Source of the DNA: Sinanaerobacter chloroacetimidivorans
GTDB lineage: Bacteria > Bacillota > Clostridia > Peptostreptococcales > Anaerovoracaceae
Direction: 5' to 3'
Assembly (NCBI RefSeq): GCF_018128545.1
Contig: NZ_JAGSND010000003.1
Location: 62,001 to 126,000, forward strand
DNA: 64,000 nucleotides
Below, piece after piece: positions 27,728 to 36,579 of the stretch. The notes beneath the pieces are model-generated. The model ran no database searches and was not told the DNA's origin. It saw only the letters and a list, made by a program, of their open reading frames with translations. A program made the position numbers and the translations under genes. Positions within the stretch are counted from its first letter, which is position 1, and each line of letters begins with the position of its first letter.

Positions 27728-28024
27728 GTGAGGTATTATGGAGAGCAGGCGTTAGGCCTTGTGGAAACAGTTGGAATGGTTCCTGCGATTGAAGCAGCGG
27801 ATAAAATGCTAAAGGCAGCCGATGTGGAACTGATATCCTATGAAAATGTAGGCTCAACACTGGTTACCATCATGGTAAAGGGAGATGTTGCAGCTGTGAG
27901 AGCGTCTGTGGAAGCAGGAGCTGAAGCTGCTGCTGCTATCGGAAAACTGACTGCACACAATGTTATGCCAAGACCGATCAAAGCAGTCGGCGACATTGTT
28001 TCCGTGCATGATATTGATAAATAG
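27728..28024 (+). CDS. BMC-domain hexameric shell protein
   Basis: A 98-residue single BMC-domain protein (GLVETVGMVPAIEAADKMLKAA, MVKGDVAAVRASVEAG, NVMPRP) that forms hexagonal tiles of the microcompartment shell. The start is GTG 27728 with AAAGGAGGA upstream; an earlier in-frame ATG at 27638 has no ribosome-binding site. Its GSTLVTI segment replaces the more usual GGG pore loop, which suggests a different pore. It is one of several shell genes in the cut operon. Confidence 0.88.
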   Translation: MRYYGEQALGLVETVGMVPAIEAADKMLKAADVELISYENVGSTLVTIMVKGDVAAVRASVEAGAEAAAAIGKLTAHNVMPRPIKAVGDIVSVHDIDK

Positions 28025-28051
28025 TATTAACGAAAGAGAAAGGAACGACAG

Positions 28052-28354
28052 ATGAACAATTTCGAAGCTTTAGGTTTAATAGAAACATTCGGTCTGGTTT
28101 TTGTTTTAGAGGCGGCAGATGCAATGTGTAAAGCAGCTGATGTTGAATTGATCGGTTACGAAAACGTAGCTTCCGGATATATTTCCGTGTTGGTGCGCGG
28201 AGATGTAGGAGCATGCAAAACTGCCGTAAGTGCCGGCGTGAAAGCCGTTGAGGATATGGGCGCCGAGGTTTACAGCTCCGTTGTAATCGCAAGACCGCAT
28301 CCGGATCTTGAAAAAATTGTTGCTCGTTATTCATTAGAAAACTTACTTGGTTAA
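28052..28354 (+). CDS. BMC-domain hexameric shell protein
   Basis: A 100-residue BMC-domain protein (LGLIETFGLVFVLEAADAMCKAADVEL, VRGDVGACKTAVSAG, IARPHPDLEKI). It is 27 bp after the previous shell gene and 42 bp before the first aldehyde dehydrogenase gene. It shows divergence around the predicted pore loop (ENVASGY). RBS AAAGGA. Confidence 0.88.
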   Translation: MNNFEALGLIETFGLVFVLEAADAMCKAADVELIGYENVASGYISVLVRGDVGACKTAVSAGVKAVEDMGAEVYSSVVIARPHPDLEKIVARYSLENLLG

Positions 28355-28396
28355 TTTGTTTTACAAGTTGGGTGAACTAAGAAAGGAGAGTTACAA

Positions 28397-29896
28397 ATGA
28401 ATATAATTGATAAAGATTTGCTCTCCATCCAAGAATCCCGGATTCTTGCGGAAAATGCCCGTGAAGCGCAAAAAATACTGGCCGCCTTTTCTCAGGAAAA
28501 ACTGGACGTGATTGTGGAACGCATGGCAGAGGAAATTGAAAAACATGCCGGCGAACTGGCGAAGATGTCCTGTGAGGAAACGGATTACGGTATCTGGCAG
28601 GATAAATATATCAAAAATAAGTTTGTCTGCGAGTATTTGCGCACTGGACTCAGAGGAATGCGTTGCGTAGGTATTATAAAGGAAGATCTGCAGAACAGGA
28701 CGATGGATGTGGGTGTTCCCAAAGGTGTTATCATCGCATTGTGTCCCGCAACCAGCCCTGTTTCCACGACTATTTACAAGGCTTTAATTGCAATCAAGTC
28801 CGGTAATGCCATTATCTTTTCTCCGCATCCACGGGCAAAGGAGACGATTTGCAAAGCTCTGGACATGATGATTGAAACGGCAGAAGCTTATGGATTGCCG
28901 GAAGGAGCACTGGCTTACTTACATACAGTGACACAAAGCGGTACGGTGGAATTAATGAACCATCAGGCAACTTCGTTGATCATGAATACAGGAGTACCTG
29001 GTATGCTCAAAGCGGCATATCATTCCGGGAAACCGGTGATTTACGGCGGGAACGGAAACGGGCCGGCATTTATTGAACGAACAGCGGACATCAGGCAGGC
29101 AGTCAGCGATATTATTGCCAGCAAGACCTTTGACAACGGAATCGTATCGGCTGCGGAGCAATCAATCGTTGTAGACAGCTGCATTGCAGACGAGGTAAAA
29201 AGGGAACTGCAAATACGCGGAGCCTACTTCATGACAGAGGAAGAATCTCAAAAACTTGGTTCTCTGCTTTTCCGTTCTGATGGAAGTGCCGACTCTGAAA
29301 TGGTTGGCAAATCAGCGCGGGAATTAGCCAAAAGAGCAGGTTTCTATGTACCGGAGAATGTGGTATTACTGATTTCGGAACAGAAATATGTTTTTGAGAA
29401 GAATCCTTACTCGAAGGAAAAGCTCTGTCCGGTTTTAGCTTACTATATTGAAGATGATTGGATGCATGCCTGTGAAAAGTGCATAGAGCTTCTGCTCAGT
29501 GAGAGGAACGGACATACACTTGTAATCCATTCTAATGATGAAGAGGTGATTCGCCAGTTTATCTTAAAAAAACCGGTAGGCAGAGTACTGGTAAATACTC
29601 CGGCTACCTTCGGAAGCATGGGGGCTACCACCAACTTGTTTCCGGCCATGACTTTAGGCAGCGGTTCGGCAGGGGAAGGTATTACCTCCGACAATGTATC
29701 ACCGATGAACTTGATTTATATCAGAAAAGTCGGATACGGTGTGCGAAAGCCAGAGGAAATTACAAATAAGGGCTTGGCAGGAGAAACATCTGATGCTTGC
29801 GAGCCTGTCATGCCGGAGGAGTACAATCAAGAAAATATACAAATGTTACAGCGTATTTTACAAAGTGTTATCCAGGAGCTGAAAACCAGCGACTAA
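28397..29896 (+). CDS. CoA-acylating aldehyde dehydrogenase homologue with Ser in place of catalytic Cys
   Basis: A 499-residue aldehyde dehydrogenase-superfamily protein of the AdhE/EutE acetaldehyde dehydrogenase type. Cofactor segments PATSPVSTTIYK and IIFSPHPRAK are present. In the active-site motif, where the second copy reads GTICASEQ with Cys251, this copy reads GIVSAAEQ with Ser251. The predicted catalytic cysteine is therefore missing and the protein may be inactive, structural or altered in chemistry. The N-terminus (about 1-30) is an amphipathic helix like a microcompartment targeting peptide. RBS AAAGGAGA. Confidence 0.85.
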   Translation: MNIIDKDLLSIQESRILAENAREAQKILAAFSQEKLDVIVERMAEEIEKHAGELAKMSCEETDYGIWQDKYIKNKFVCEYLRTGLRGMRCVGIIKEDLQNRTMDVGVPKGVIIALCPATSPVSTTIYKALIAIKSGNAIIFSPHPRAKETICKALDMMIETAEAYGLPEGALAYLHTVTQSGTVELMNHQATSLIMNTGVPGMLKAAYHSGKPVIYGGNGNGPAFIERTADIRQAVSDIIASKTFDNGIVSAAEQSIVVDSCIADEVKRELQIRGAYFMTEEESQKLGSLLFRSDGSADSEMVGKSARELAKRAGFYVPENVVLLISEQKYVFEKNPYSKEKLCPVLAYYIEDDWMHACEKCIELLLSERNGHTLVIHSNDEEVIRQFILKKPVGRVLVNTPATFGSMGATTNLFPAMTLGSGSAGEGITSDNVSPMNLIYIRKVGYGVRKPEEITNKGLAGETSDACEPVMPEEYNQENIQMLQRILQSVIQELKTSD

Positions 29897-30043
29897 AGAG
29901 CGGTAAAAATAAAGTTCGCCGGCACAAATGCGGGTAGATGCGTAAGTGAAGGCGGGCCGGGATATGAATGTAGCATCGTAACCATAGATAATCGGTTTAT
30001 GAACAGTAAACCACAAAAATTATGAAGGAAAGAGGTAAGAACT

Positions 30044-32584
30044 TTGGATATTCGTGAATTTTCGAACAAATTAGCAGAAGCAACCAAGGATATGTCTGCA
30101 GAAGAACGCGCATCTTTGATCAAGATGTTTGAAAGCGTTTCCAAAGAAATAACGAAAGAAGAGCCTGTAAACAATTCGGTTTGCATCGAAAATGGCGTTG
30201 GCGTTCCAAACGGAATTACAAAACGACTTGAAAATTTAAAAGAAAACTATTTAAAACATGTACCTTCCATCACGACTTATCGTGCAAGAGCTATCACAAA
30301 GATCGCTAAGGAAAATCCAGGCATGCCTAAAATCATGCTGCGTGCCAAGTGTTTCCGCTACTGCTGCGAAACAGCTCCTTTAGTGATCCAGGACGATGAG
30401 CTGATCGTGGGAGCGCCTAACGGTGCGCCTCGTGCCGGCGCATTTTCTCCTGATATTGCATGGAGATGGATGGTTGATGAGATTGACACCATTGGAACAA
30501 GACCTCAGGATCCATTCTACATTTCTGAGGAAGACAAGAAGATTATGAAGGAAGAGCTGTTCCCATTCTGGCAGGGTAAATCCGTTGATGAATACTGTGA
30601 AGATCAGTATCGTGAAGCTGGCGTTTGGGAAATTTCCGGAGAATCCTTTGTTTCAGATTGCTCCTATCACGCAGTAAACGGCGGTGGTGACTCAAATCCT
30701 GGATATGATGTGATTCTGATGAAGAAGGGTATGCTGGATATTCAGCAGGAAGCGAAAGATCACTTAGAAAATTTGAGCTATGATAATCCAGACGATATTG
30801 AAAAGATCTACTTTTATAAATCAATCATCGATACAACTGAAGGCGTAATGATCTATGCAAAGCGTTTATCAGATTACGCAGCTGAATTGGCAGCAAAAGA
30901 AACAAATCCAAAGCGTAAAGCTGAATTGCAGAAGATCTCAGAAGTAAATGCCTGGGTTCCGGCCCATAAGCCAAGAAACTTCTGGGAAGCAATCCAGTCA
31001 GTATGGACCATCGAGTCCCTGCTGGTAGTGGAAGAAAACCAGACAGGTATGTCAATCGGCCGTGTTGACCAGTATATGTATCCGTTCTTCCAGGAGGACA
31101 TTGAGTCCGGCAGAATGACAGAGTTTGAAGCCTTCGAATTAGCAGGCTGTATGCTGATCAAAATGTCTGAAATGATGTGGATAACAAGTGAAGGCGGTTC
31201 CAAGTTCTTCGCAGGATATCAGCCATTCGTTAATATGTGTGTGGGCGGTGTTACCCGTGAAGGCCGTGATGCTACCAATGATCTTACATATTTGCTGATG
31301 GATGCTGTCAGACATGTTAAGATTTATCAACCATCCTTAGCGTGCCGTATCCACAACAAGTCACCGCATAAATACCTAAAGAAAATTGTAGATGTAATCC
31401 GTTCCGGAATGGGATTCCCAGCTTGCCATTTTGACGATTCTCATATCAAAATGATGCTGGCAAAGGGTGTGTCTATTGAGGATGCTCGTGATTACTGCTT
31501 GATGGGTTGTGTTGAACCACAGAAGGCAGGACGTCTCTACCAGTGGACTTCCACTGCTTATACCCAGTGGCCGATCTGTATTGAGCTGGTTCTGAACCAT
31601 GGTGTTCCGCTCTGGTATGGCAAACAGGTTACTCCGGATATGGGTGACTTAAGCCAGTATAAAACTTATGAAGATTTCGACAGAGCCGTTAAGGAACAAA
31701 TTAAATTTGTAACGAAACTGACAAGCGTTGCTACCGTTATTTCACAGCGTGTACACAGAGAATTGGCACCAAAACCGTTGATGTCCATCATGTATGAAGG
31801 CTGTATGGAAAAAGCGAAAGATGTATCTGCCGGCGGAGCCATGTACAACTTTGGACCTGGTGTTATCTGGTCCGGACTTGCAACCTATGCTGACTCTATG
31901 GCTGCAATCAAGAAGCTTGTATTTGATGAAAAGAAATACACTCTTGAACAGCTCAATGAAGCATTAAAGGCTGACTTCGCAGGATATGAGCAAATGAAGA
32001 TCGATTGTCTGAATGCACCAAAATTCGGTAATGATGATGACTATGCGGATTTAATTGCAGCAGATCTGATCCACTTCACTGAAATGGATCACCGTAAATA
32101 TAAGACCTTATACTCTGTATTGAGTCATGGTACCTTATCCATCTCCAACAACACCCCGTTTGGTCAGCTGACAGGTGCATCTGCCAACGGACGCGGCGCT
32201 TGGATGCCGTTATCGGATGGTATCAGCCCAACTCAGGGTGCTGATTACAAGGGCCCTACCGCCATCATTAAATCAATTTCAAAGATGGCAGTAGACAACA
32301 TGAATATCGGACAGGTTCACAACTTTAAGCTGATGGCGGGTCTATTGGATACTCCGGAAGGCGAAGAGGGGATCATCACACTGCTGCGTACGGCCTCCGT
32401 TTTCGGAAATGGCGAAATGCAGTTCAACTATCTGGATAACAACACTTTGATCGAAGCCCAGAAGCATCCGGAAAAATATCGTGACTTAATCGTTCGTGTA
32501 GCAGGATATAGTGCATTCTTCGTAGAGCTTTGCAAGGACGTACAAGACGAAATCATCAGCAGAACCATGCTGACACACTTATAG
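30044..32584 (+). CDS. cutC: Choline trimethylamine-lyase (glycyl radical enzyme)
   Basis: Cleaves choline to trimethylamine and acetaldehyde. The 846-residue product has the length of the short (type I) CutC of Desulfovibrio, and key residues fall at the same numbers: Tyr208 and Asp216 (choline binding), Cys489 and Glu491 in GCVEP, and the radical Gly821 in RVAGYS. This separates it from pyruvate formate-lyase and propanediol or glycerol dehydratases. The start is TTG 30044 after AAAGAGG. The first 40 residues form an amphipathic helix typical of cargo targeting. It is activated by CutD encoded 115 bp downstream. It ends in amber followed by TAA one codon later. Confidence 0.97.
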   Translation: MDIREFSNKLAEATKDMSAEERASLIKMFESVSKEITKEEPVNNSVCIENGVGVPNGITKRLENLKENYLKHVPSITTYRARAITKIAKENPGMPKIMLRAKCFRYCCETAPLVIQDDELIVGAPNGAPRAGAFSPDIAWRWMVDEIDTIGTRPQDPFYISEEDKKIMKEELFPFWQGKSVDEYCEDQYREAGVWEISGESFVSDCSYHAVNGGGDSNPGYDVILMKKGMLDIQQEAKDHLENLSYDNPDDIEKIYFYKSIIDTTEGVMIYAKRLSDYAAELAAKETNPKRKAELQKISEVNAWVPAHKPRNFWEAIQSVWTIESLLVVEENQTGMSIGRVDQYMYPFFQEDIESGRMTEFEAFELAGCMLIKMSEMMWITSEGGSKFFAGYQPFVNMCVGGVTREGRDATNDLTYLLMDAVRHVKIYQPSLACRIHNKSPHKYLKKIVDVIRSGMGFPACHFDDSHIKMMLAKGVSIEDARDYCLMGCVEPQKAGRLYQWTSTAYTQWPICIELVLNHGVPLWYGKQVTPDMGDLSQYKTYEDFDRAVKEQIKFVTKLTSVATVISQRVHRELAPKPLMSIMYEGCMEKAKDVSAGGAMYNFGPGVIWSGLATYADSMAAIKKLVFDEKKYTLEQLNEALKADFAGYEQMKIDCLNAPKFGNDDDYADLIAADLIHFTEMDHRKYKTLYSVLSHGTLSISNNTPFGQLTGASANGRGAWMPLSDGISPTQGADYKGPTAIIKSISKMAVDNMNIGQVHNFKLMAGLLDTPEGEEGIITLLRTASVFGNGEMQFNYLDNNTLIEAQKHPEKYRDLIVRVAGYSAFFVELCKDVQDEIISRTMLTHL

Positions 32585-32615
32585 GAATAAGATTGGATTG
32601 AAAATCAAGTAATTT

Positions 32616-32650
32616 CTGCCGTCTGTATTGGCAAAAAATACTGACGGCAG
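32616..32650 (+). other. Stem-loop between cutC and cutD
   Basis: CTGCCGTC-T-GTATT pairs with AATAC-T-GACGGCAG around a 7-nt loop, giving 13 base pairs with one T-T mismatch. No U-tract follows, so it probably stabilises cutC mRNA or sets the cutC:cutD ratio rather than terminating. Confidence 0.65.
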
Positions 32651-32699
32651 TTCCATTACTTATCAATTCCAATAGAGAACAAACGGGAGATTTGACAGT

Positions 32700-33659
32700 A
32701 TGAACAATACAAAGACAGGTATGATTGAAAGAAAAGCATTGATTGCCAATGTTCAGAAATACAATATGTACGATGGCCCGGGAGTAAGAACGCTGGTGTT
32801 CTTTAAAGGCTGCCCTTTGCGTTGTAAGTGGTGCTCAAATCCCGAAAATCTGGAACGAAAGTATCAGATCATGTACAAGAGAAACTCGTGTGTCGATTGC
32901 GGCGCCTGCGTTTCTGTTTGCCCGGTTGGAATCCATAGGATTTCGAAGGAGAATTCGCAGCATGAGATCAATCGCTGCATTGAATGCATCGGTTGCAGAA
33001 AATGCGAAGAAGTCTGCCCTGAGTCTGCATTATCCATTTCCGGTGATATGAAAACCATTTCAGAGCTGTTGGAAATCATCGAAGAAGACAGAATGTTTTA
33101 TCAGCTTTCCGGAGGAGGCGTAACGGTAGGCGGCGGAGACCCATTGATGCAGCCCGACGCTGTAGCAAACTTGCTGATGGCATGCAAGCAGGACGGAATT
33201 AATACCGCAGTTGAAACCTCCGGTTATGCGAAGCTGGAATCCTTGCTGCAGATAGCCGAGTTTACCGATCTGTTCTTATTTGATATTAAACACATTGATT
33301 CGGAAAAGCACTATGAACTGACAGGAGTGCGTAACGAGCAAATTTTAAAGAATCTGAAAGAGCTATTGCATCGCAGATATAACGTGAAAATCAGAATGCC
33401 GATTCTGAAAGGGCTGAATGACGGCCAGAAGGACATCGAAGGAGTGATTCGGTTCCTGCTGCCATACAGAGAATATAAAAACTTTAAAGGGATCGATTTA
33501 CTTCCCTATCATAAATTCGGCGTTAATAAATACAAACAGTTAGGGAAGGAATACCCGTTGGAGGGAACCCCCGACCCGTCACTCAGCAGTGAGGACATGA
33601 ACAAAATCGAAAGTTGGATAAAAGAGTACGATCTGCCGGTAACGGTAATGAATCATTAG
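32700..33659 (+). CDS. cutD: CutC-activating radical SAM enzyme
   Basis: Installs the glycyl radical on CutC using S-adenosylmethionine and a reduced [4Fe-4S] cluster. The 319-residue protein has the C-x3-C-x2-C motif in GCPLRCKWC (about residues 38-46). A two-cluster ferredoxin insert (CVDCGACVSVCP and CIECIGCRKCEEVCP, about 63-105) follows, then the GGG-containing SAM-binding region. It follows cutC as in all known cut loci. It ends in amber; the frame would run 12 codons further before the next stop. Confidence 0.96.
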   Translation: MNNTKTGMIERKALIANVQKYNMYDGPGVRTLVFFKGCPLRCKWCSNPENLERKYQIMYKRNSCVDCGACVSVCPVGIHRISKENSQHEINRCIECIGCRKCEEVCPESALSISGDMKTISELLEIIEEDRMFYQLSGGGVTVGGGDPLMQPDAVANLLMACKQDGINTAVETSGYAKLESLLQIAEFTDLFLFDIKHIDSEKHYELTGVRNEQILKNLKELLHRRYNVKIRMPILKGLNDGQKDIEGVIRFLLPYREYKNFKGIDLLPYHKFGVNKYKQLGKEYPLEGTPDPSLSSEDMNKIESWIKEYDLPVTVMNH

Positions 33660-33681
33660 TATTGGATTGTGAGGGAAACTC

Positions 33682-34035
33682 GTGGGAGCATTTGGTGAAA
33701 AGGGAATAGAACGAATCATACAGGAATCGGTGCCTGGAAAACAGGTCACAATTGCTCATGTCATTGCATCACCGATGCCGGACATCTATGAGCGTTTGGG
33801 GATCGATGACCAAGGAGCAATCGGAATACTGACTTTGACTCCATATGAAACCTCGATTATAGCAGCGGATATTGCAACCAAGGAAGCGAATGTTGAAATT
33901 GGTTTCCTGGATCGTTTTACAGGATCCGTAGTGATCACAGGGGATGTTCAAAGCGTTGAGACTGCATTGACAGCCGTAAACGAAACTTTGAAAAATATGC
34001 TGGGCTTTGAGACAACCCCTATTACAAAGACATGA
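33682..34035 (+). CDS. BMC shell protein, circularly permuted EutS/PduU type
   Basis: A 117-residue BMC protein with the PduU/EutS pattern: an N-terminal beta segment ([19 protein letters not shown]) precedes the core fold and the C-terminus reads [13 protein letters not shown]. These form hexamers with a capped pore. It starts with GTG at 33682 and overlaps the next gene by four bases. Confidence 0.85.
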   Translation: MGAFGEKGIERIIQESVPGKQVTIAHVIASPMPDIYERLGIDDQGAIGILTLTPYETSIIAADIATKEANVEIGFLDRFTGSVVITGDVQSVETALTAVNETLKNMLGFETTPITKT

Positions 34036-34484
34036 GAAAAAAGAGAATTATGGTGATTGGACCAACCGGCTGCGGCAAAACCACTTTGGTGAATGCCCTG
34101 AACGGCTACGATGGTCCCTTAAGAAAAACACAAAACCTGATTTATGGAGAGAATACCATAGATGTACCAGGTTCTTACATAGAAAATGCCTGGATGTATA
34201 AACATTTGATTGCGGCTGCTCAGGACGCATCCCATGTTTTACTCCTGGTAGATCAATCGAAAAATAACGATGTATATTCTCCCGGGTTCGCAAAAGCGTT
34301 TCGATGTCCTGTCATAGGTGTGATAACGAAGTGCGACTTAATGGAGAAAAATGAAGAGATATCCATTCGCCAGCTTAAGAAGCTTGGAGTTGCAGAACCA
34401 TATTTTAAGATCAATGTTCCGGAGGGAACGGGCATCGAAGCTCTAAAAGAGTATTTATTGAAAAGTAAAGGGGGATCGAAATGA
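34032..34484 (+). CDS. EutP/PduV-like P-loop GTPase
   Basis: A 150-residue small GTPase-like protein with Walker [15 protein letters not shown] at residues 8-21, a DVPGSYIEN switch II and TKCDL as the base-recognition motif. EutP/PduV proteins associate with microcompartments, and some have acetate-kinase-like or localisation roles. It overlaps both neighbours by four bases (ATGA), so translation is coupled. Confidence 0.85.
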   Translation: MRKKRIMVIGPTGCGKTTLVNALNGYDGPLRKTQNLIYGENTIDVPGSYIENAWMYKHLIAAAQDASHVLLLVDQSKNNDVYSPGFAKAFRCPVIGVITKCDLMEKNEEISIRQLKKLGVAEPYFKINVPEGTGIEALKEYLLKSKGGSK

Positions 34485-35164
34485 AATTTATTACCGAAGA
34501 TGATTTACGGGATTCATATAAAAAAGAACCTTTTACCGAATATGTGATCGAACCGGGAACAAGAATCACACCAGGAGCGCGGCAGTTTTTAGCAGATCGG
34601 GGAATCAACATGTTTGATGATGATGTTTCATGGAAAAGCAAAAGTACAGAAAAAGAAAAGCAGGCTTCCCCCGATTCGGAGAGAAAAAAGGAACTATGTG
34701 ACAAGAGGCTCCTATGCAGGATAAAGTCTATGGAAGCCATGTTCCTGGCAGCTGTTGAAGATCTTTTGGACAGGGATGTTCTTCTGGCACAGAAATTGAT
34801 TGCATTGAAAAAATGCTTTGCTGACATAAAGTTAGTGATGGATGGCAAAAACGTATCTGACCAGCTCATCTGTCAAAACTGTACAGTAATCAATCAGGAT
34901 AATTTTTCAGAGAGTTTGGATGATTGCTTTGAAATCACAGAATTTCACATTCAGCTCGGCAAAGGCAAGGAATTGATAGGTTTACATAGACTGCGCTGTG
35001 CACTGAGGGAAATGGAGCTGGATTTCATAGAGTTCTTTGAAAACTGGGATGGAGAGAATACGCAGCGTGAAGAAGTGATCGGCAAGGTGAATCAGATCAT
35101 CAATACCTTGTCACAGCTGATCTGTATGGCTGCCGGAGGAGAAAAATGTCAGAGAAATTGTTAA
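34481..35164 (+). CDS. EutT-like protein, divergent cobalamin adenosyltransferase family
   Basis: A 227-residue protein whose first 45 residues (FITEDDLRD..., TRITPGARQFLADRGI) match the EutT N-terminus. The helical remainder resembles EutT only loosely. The HX11CCxxC metal site of enterobacterial EutT is not recognisable, although scattered cysteines remain (CDKRLLC, CQNC). CutC needs no adenosylcobalamin, so activity is doubtful. It may be a scaffold or may serve cobalamin for neighbouring corrinoid enzymes (inference). It overlaps EutP by four bases and the eutJ-like gene by 19. Confidence 0.65.
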   Translation: MKFITEDDLRDSYKKEPFTEYVIEPGTRITPGARQFLADRGINMFDDDVSWKSKSTEKEKQASPDSERKKELCDKRLLCRIKSMEAMFLAAVEDLLDRDVLLAQKLIALKKCFADIKLVMDGKNVSDQLICQNCTVINQDNFSESLDDCFEITEFHIQLGKGKELIGLHRLRCALREMELDFIEFFENWDGENTQREEVIGKVNQIINTLSQLICMAAGGEKCQRNC

Positions 35165-35988
35165 CCTTCCAATACTGCGACCAACTGGTCCGGGAATTTG
35201 AAGAAGTGATAGAAAACCCAATAAAAAGCAAATCATCGGTGTATTATACCGGTGTCGACCTTGGAACGGCATGTGTCGTACTGGCCGTTTTGGATGAAAA
35301 CCGTAAGCCGGTGGCTGGAGCGTACCGGTATGCGGATGTTGTCAGAGACGGCATGGTGGTCGATTATCTGGGTGCCATACAGATTGTAAGAGAGATGAAG
35401 CGTCAGCTGGAGGAAAAATTAGGCGAAGAACTGATTTACGCCGCTGCTGCAATTCCGCCCGGCACGGATGCATTAGACTCGGGAGCAATCAAAAATGTTG
35501 TAACTGCCGCAGGATTCGAACTCACCAATGTCCTTGACGAGCCTACGGCAGCCAATGAGGTTTTAAAAATCCAAAACGGCGCCGTTGTGGATATCGGCGG
35601 AGGAACTACCGGGATATCCGTTTTAAAGGATGGAAAAGTGATCTACGTTGCAGATGAACCAACCGGCGGTACCCATTTCTCCCTGGTTATTTCAGGGGCT
35701 TACAAGATTCCTTTTGACGAGGCGGATGTCTACAAACGGAATGAACAGAATCATAGGGAACTATTACCTGTCGTAAAACCGGTAATCGAAAAAGTGGCCG
35801 CTATCATCAAGCAGCATATCAAGGACTTTGATGTGCAGGAGATCTCTCTGGTTGGCGGAACCTGCTGTCTTACAGGCATAGAAACAATCATTGAAAAGCA
35901 GACGGGAGTTTATACTCATAAGCCGCAGAACCCGATGTTTGTAACACCTTTGGGCATCGCACTCGGATGCACCCAGGAAAGCTTATAG
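35146..35988 (+). CDS. eutJ: EutJ-like chaperone (ASKHA/Hsp70-like)
   Basis: A 280-residue actin/Hsp70-fold protein with phosphate-1 TGVDLGTACVV (about 31-41), the DEPTAAN segment, phosphate-2 AVVDIGGGTTGIS and the adenosine motif LVGGTCCLTGIE. EutJ is thought to help assemble microcompartment cargo. The start has GGAGGAG upstream, inside the previous gene. It ends in amber. Confidence 0.88.
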   Translation: MSEKLLTFQYCDQLVREFEEVIENPIKSKSSVYYTGVDLGTACVVLAVLDENRKPVAGAYRYADVVRDGMVVDYLGAIQIVREMKRQLEEKLGEELIYAAAAIPPGTDALDSGAIKNVVTAAGFELTNVLDEPTAANEVLKIQNGAVVDIGGGTTGISVLKDGKVIYVADEPTGGTHFSLVISGAYKIPFDEADVYKRNEQNHRELLPVVKPVIEKVAAIIKQHIKDFDVQEISLVGGTCCLTGIETIIEKQTGVYTHKPQNPMFVTPLGIALGCTQESL

Positions 35989-36002
35989 AGGGAGGGATTT
36001 GA

Positions 36003-36308
36003 ATGGAGTTTCGAATTATTAAATCTCCTTCAGCCGGTACTTTGGATATTCTGAAAAGGCGTATGGGGCCGGGGGCAAATACGGAATTGACAAGCGTTGC
36101 AGCAGTTGGCCTTGTACAGGGAAGAATGATCGAAATGATTTGCGCAGCAGATATTGCCGAAAAGGCAGTGGGGGTAACCGTTGAAGATGTGAGAGGCAGT
36201 TGCCCGCAGAACATGATTTTGATAGCGATCTTCGGCGATACCGCATCTGTTGAAGCCGCAATTCAGGAGATCAAACACAAGTTGGAAGAAGGGAATTATT
36301 TATGCTAA
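36003..36308 (+). CDS. BMC-domain shell protein with N-terminal extension
   Basis: A 101-residue BMC protein. The core (VAAVGLVQGRMIEMICAADIAEKA, ILIAIFGDTASVEAAI) is preceded by a charged extension (FRIIKSPSAGTLDILKRRMG). It differs clearly from the PduA-like shells of the operon and may be a specialised tile. RBS GGGAGGG. It overlaps the next gene by seven bases. Confidence 0.8.
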   Translation: MEFRIIKSPSAGTLDILKRRMGPGANTELTSVAAVGLVQGRMIEMICAADIAEKAVGVTVEDVRGSCPQNMILIAIFGDTASVEAAIQEIKHKLEEGNYLC

Positions 36309-36565
36309 CAGCGAGACTGATTGATAATGTATGGGCAACAAGAAAAGCAGAATCACTGAATGGATTCAAATTCATGCTTGCGGAAGTGATCGGCGGCACC
36401 GGTGAAGGACAGCGTTTGATTGTTGTGGATAATATCAGTGCCGGCATTGGAGACAGAGTGATCGTCTGCACAGGCTCCTCTGCCCGCCGTATGCTTGGCG
36501 ACGACAATATTCCGGTTGATGCAGTTGTCGTAGGAATTATAGATGAAGACTGCAACTTTGGATAA
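36302..36565 (+). CDS. eutN: Pentameric vertex shell protein, EutN/CcmL family
   Basis: An 87-residue beta-barrel protein (MLTARLIDNVWATRKAESL, GAGDRVIV-like GIGDRVIVCTGSSAR, DAVVVGIIDE). EutN/CcmL/PduN pentamers cap the vertices of the icosahedral shell. It is the only vertex protein seen in the locus. Confidence 0.92.
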   Translation: MLTARLIDNVWATRKAESLNGFKFMLAEVIGGTGEGQRLIVVDNISAGIGDRVIVCTGSSARRMLGDDNIPVDAVVVGIIDEDCNFG

Positions 36566-36579
36566 TGATGGAGGTACAT

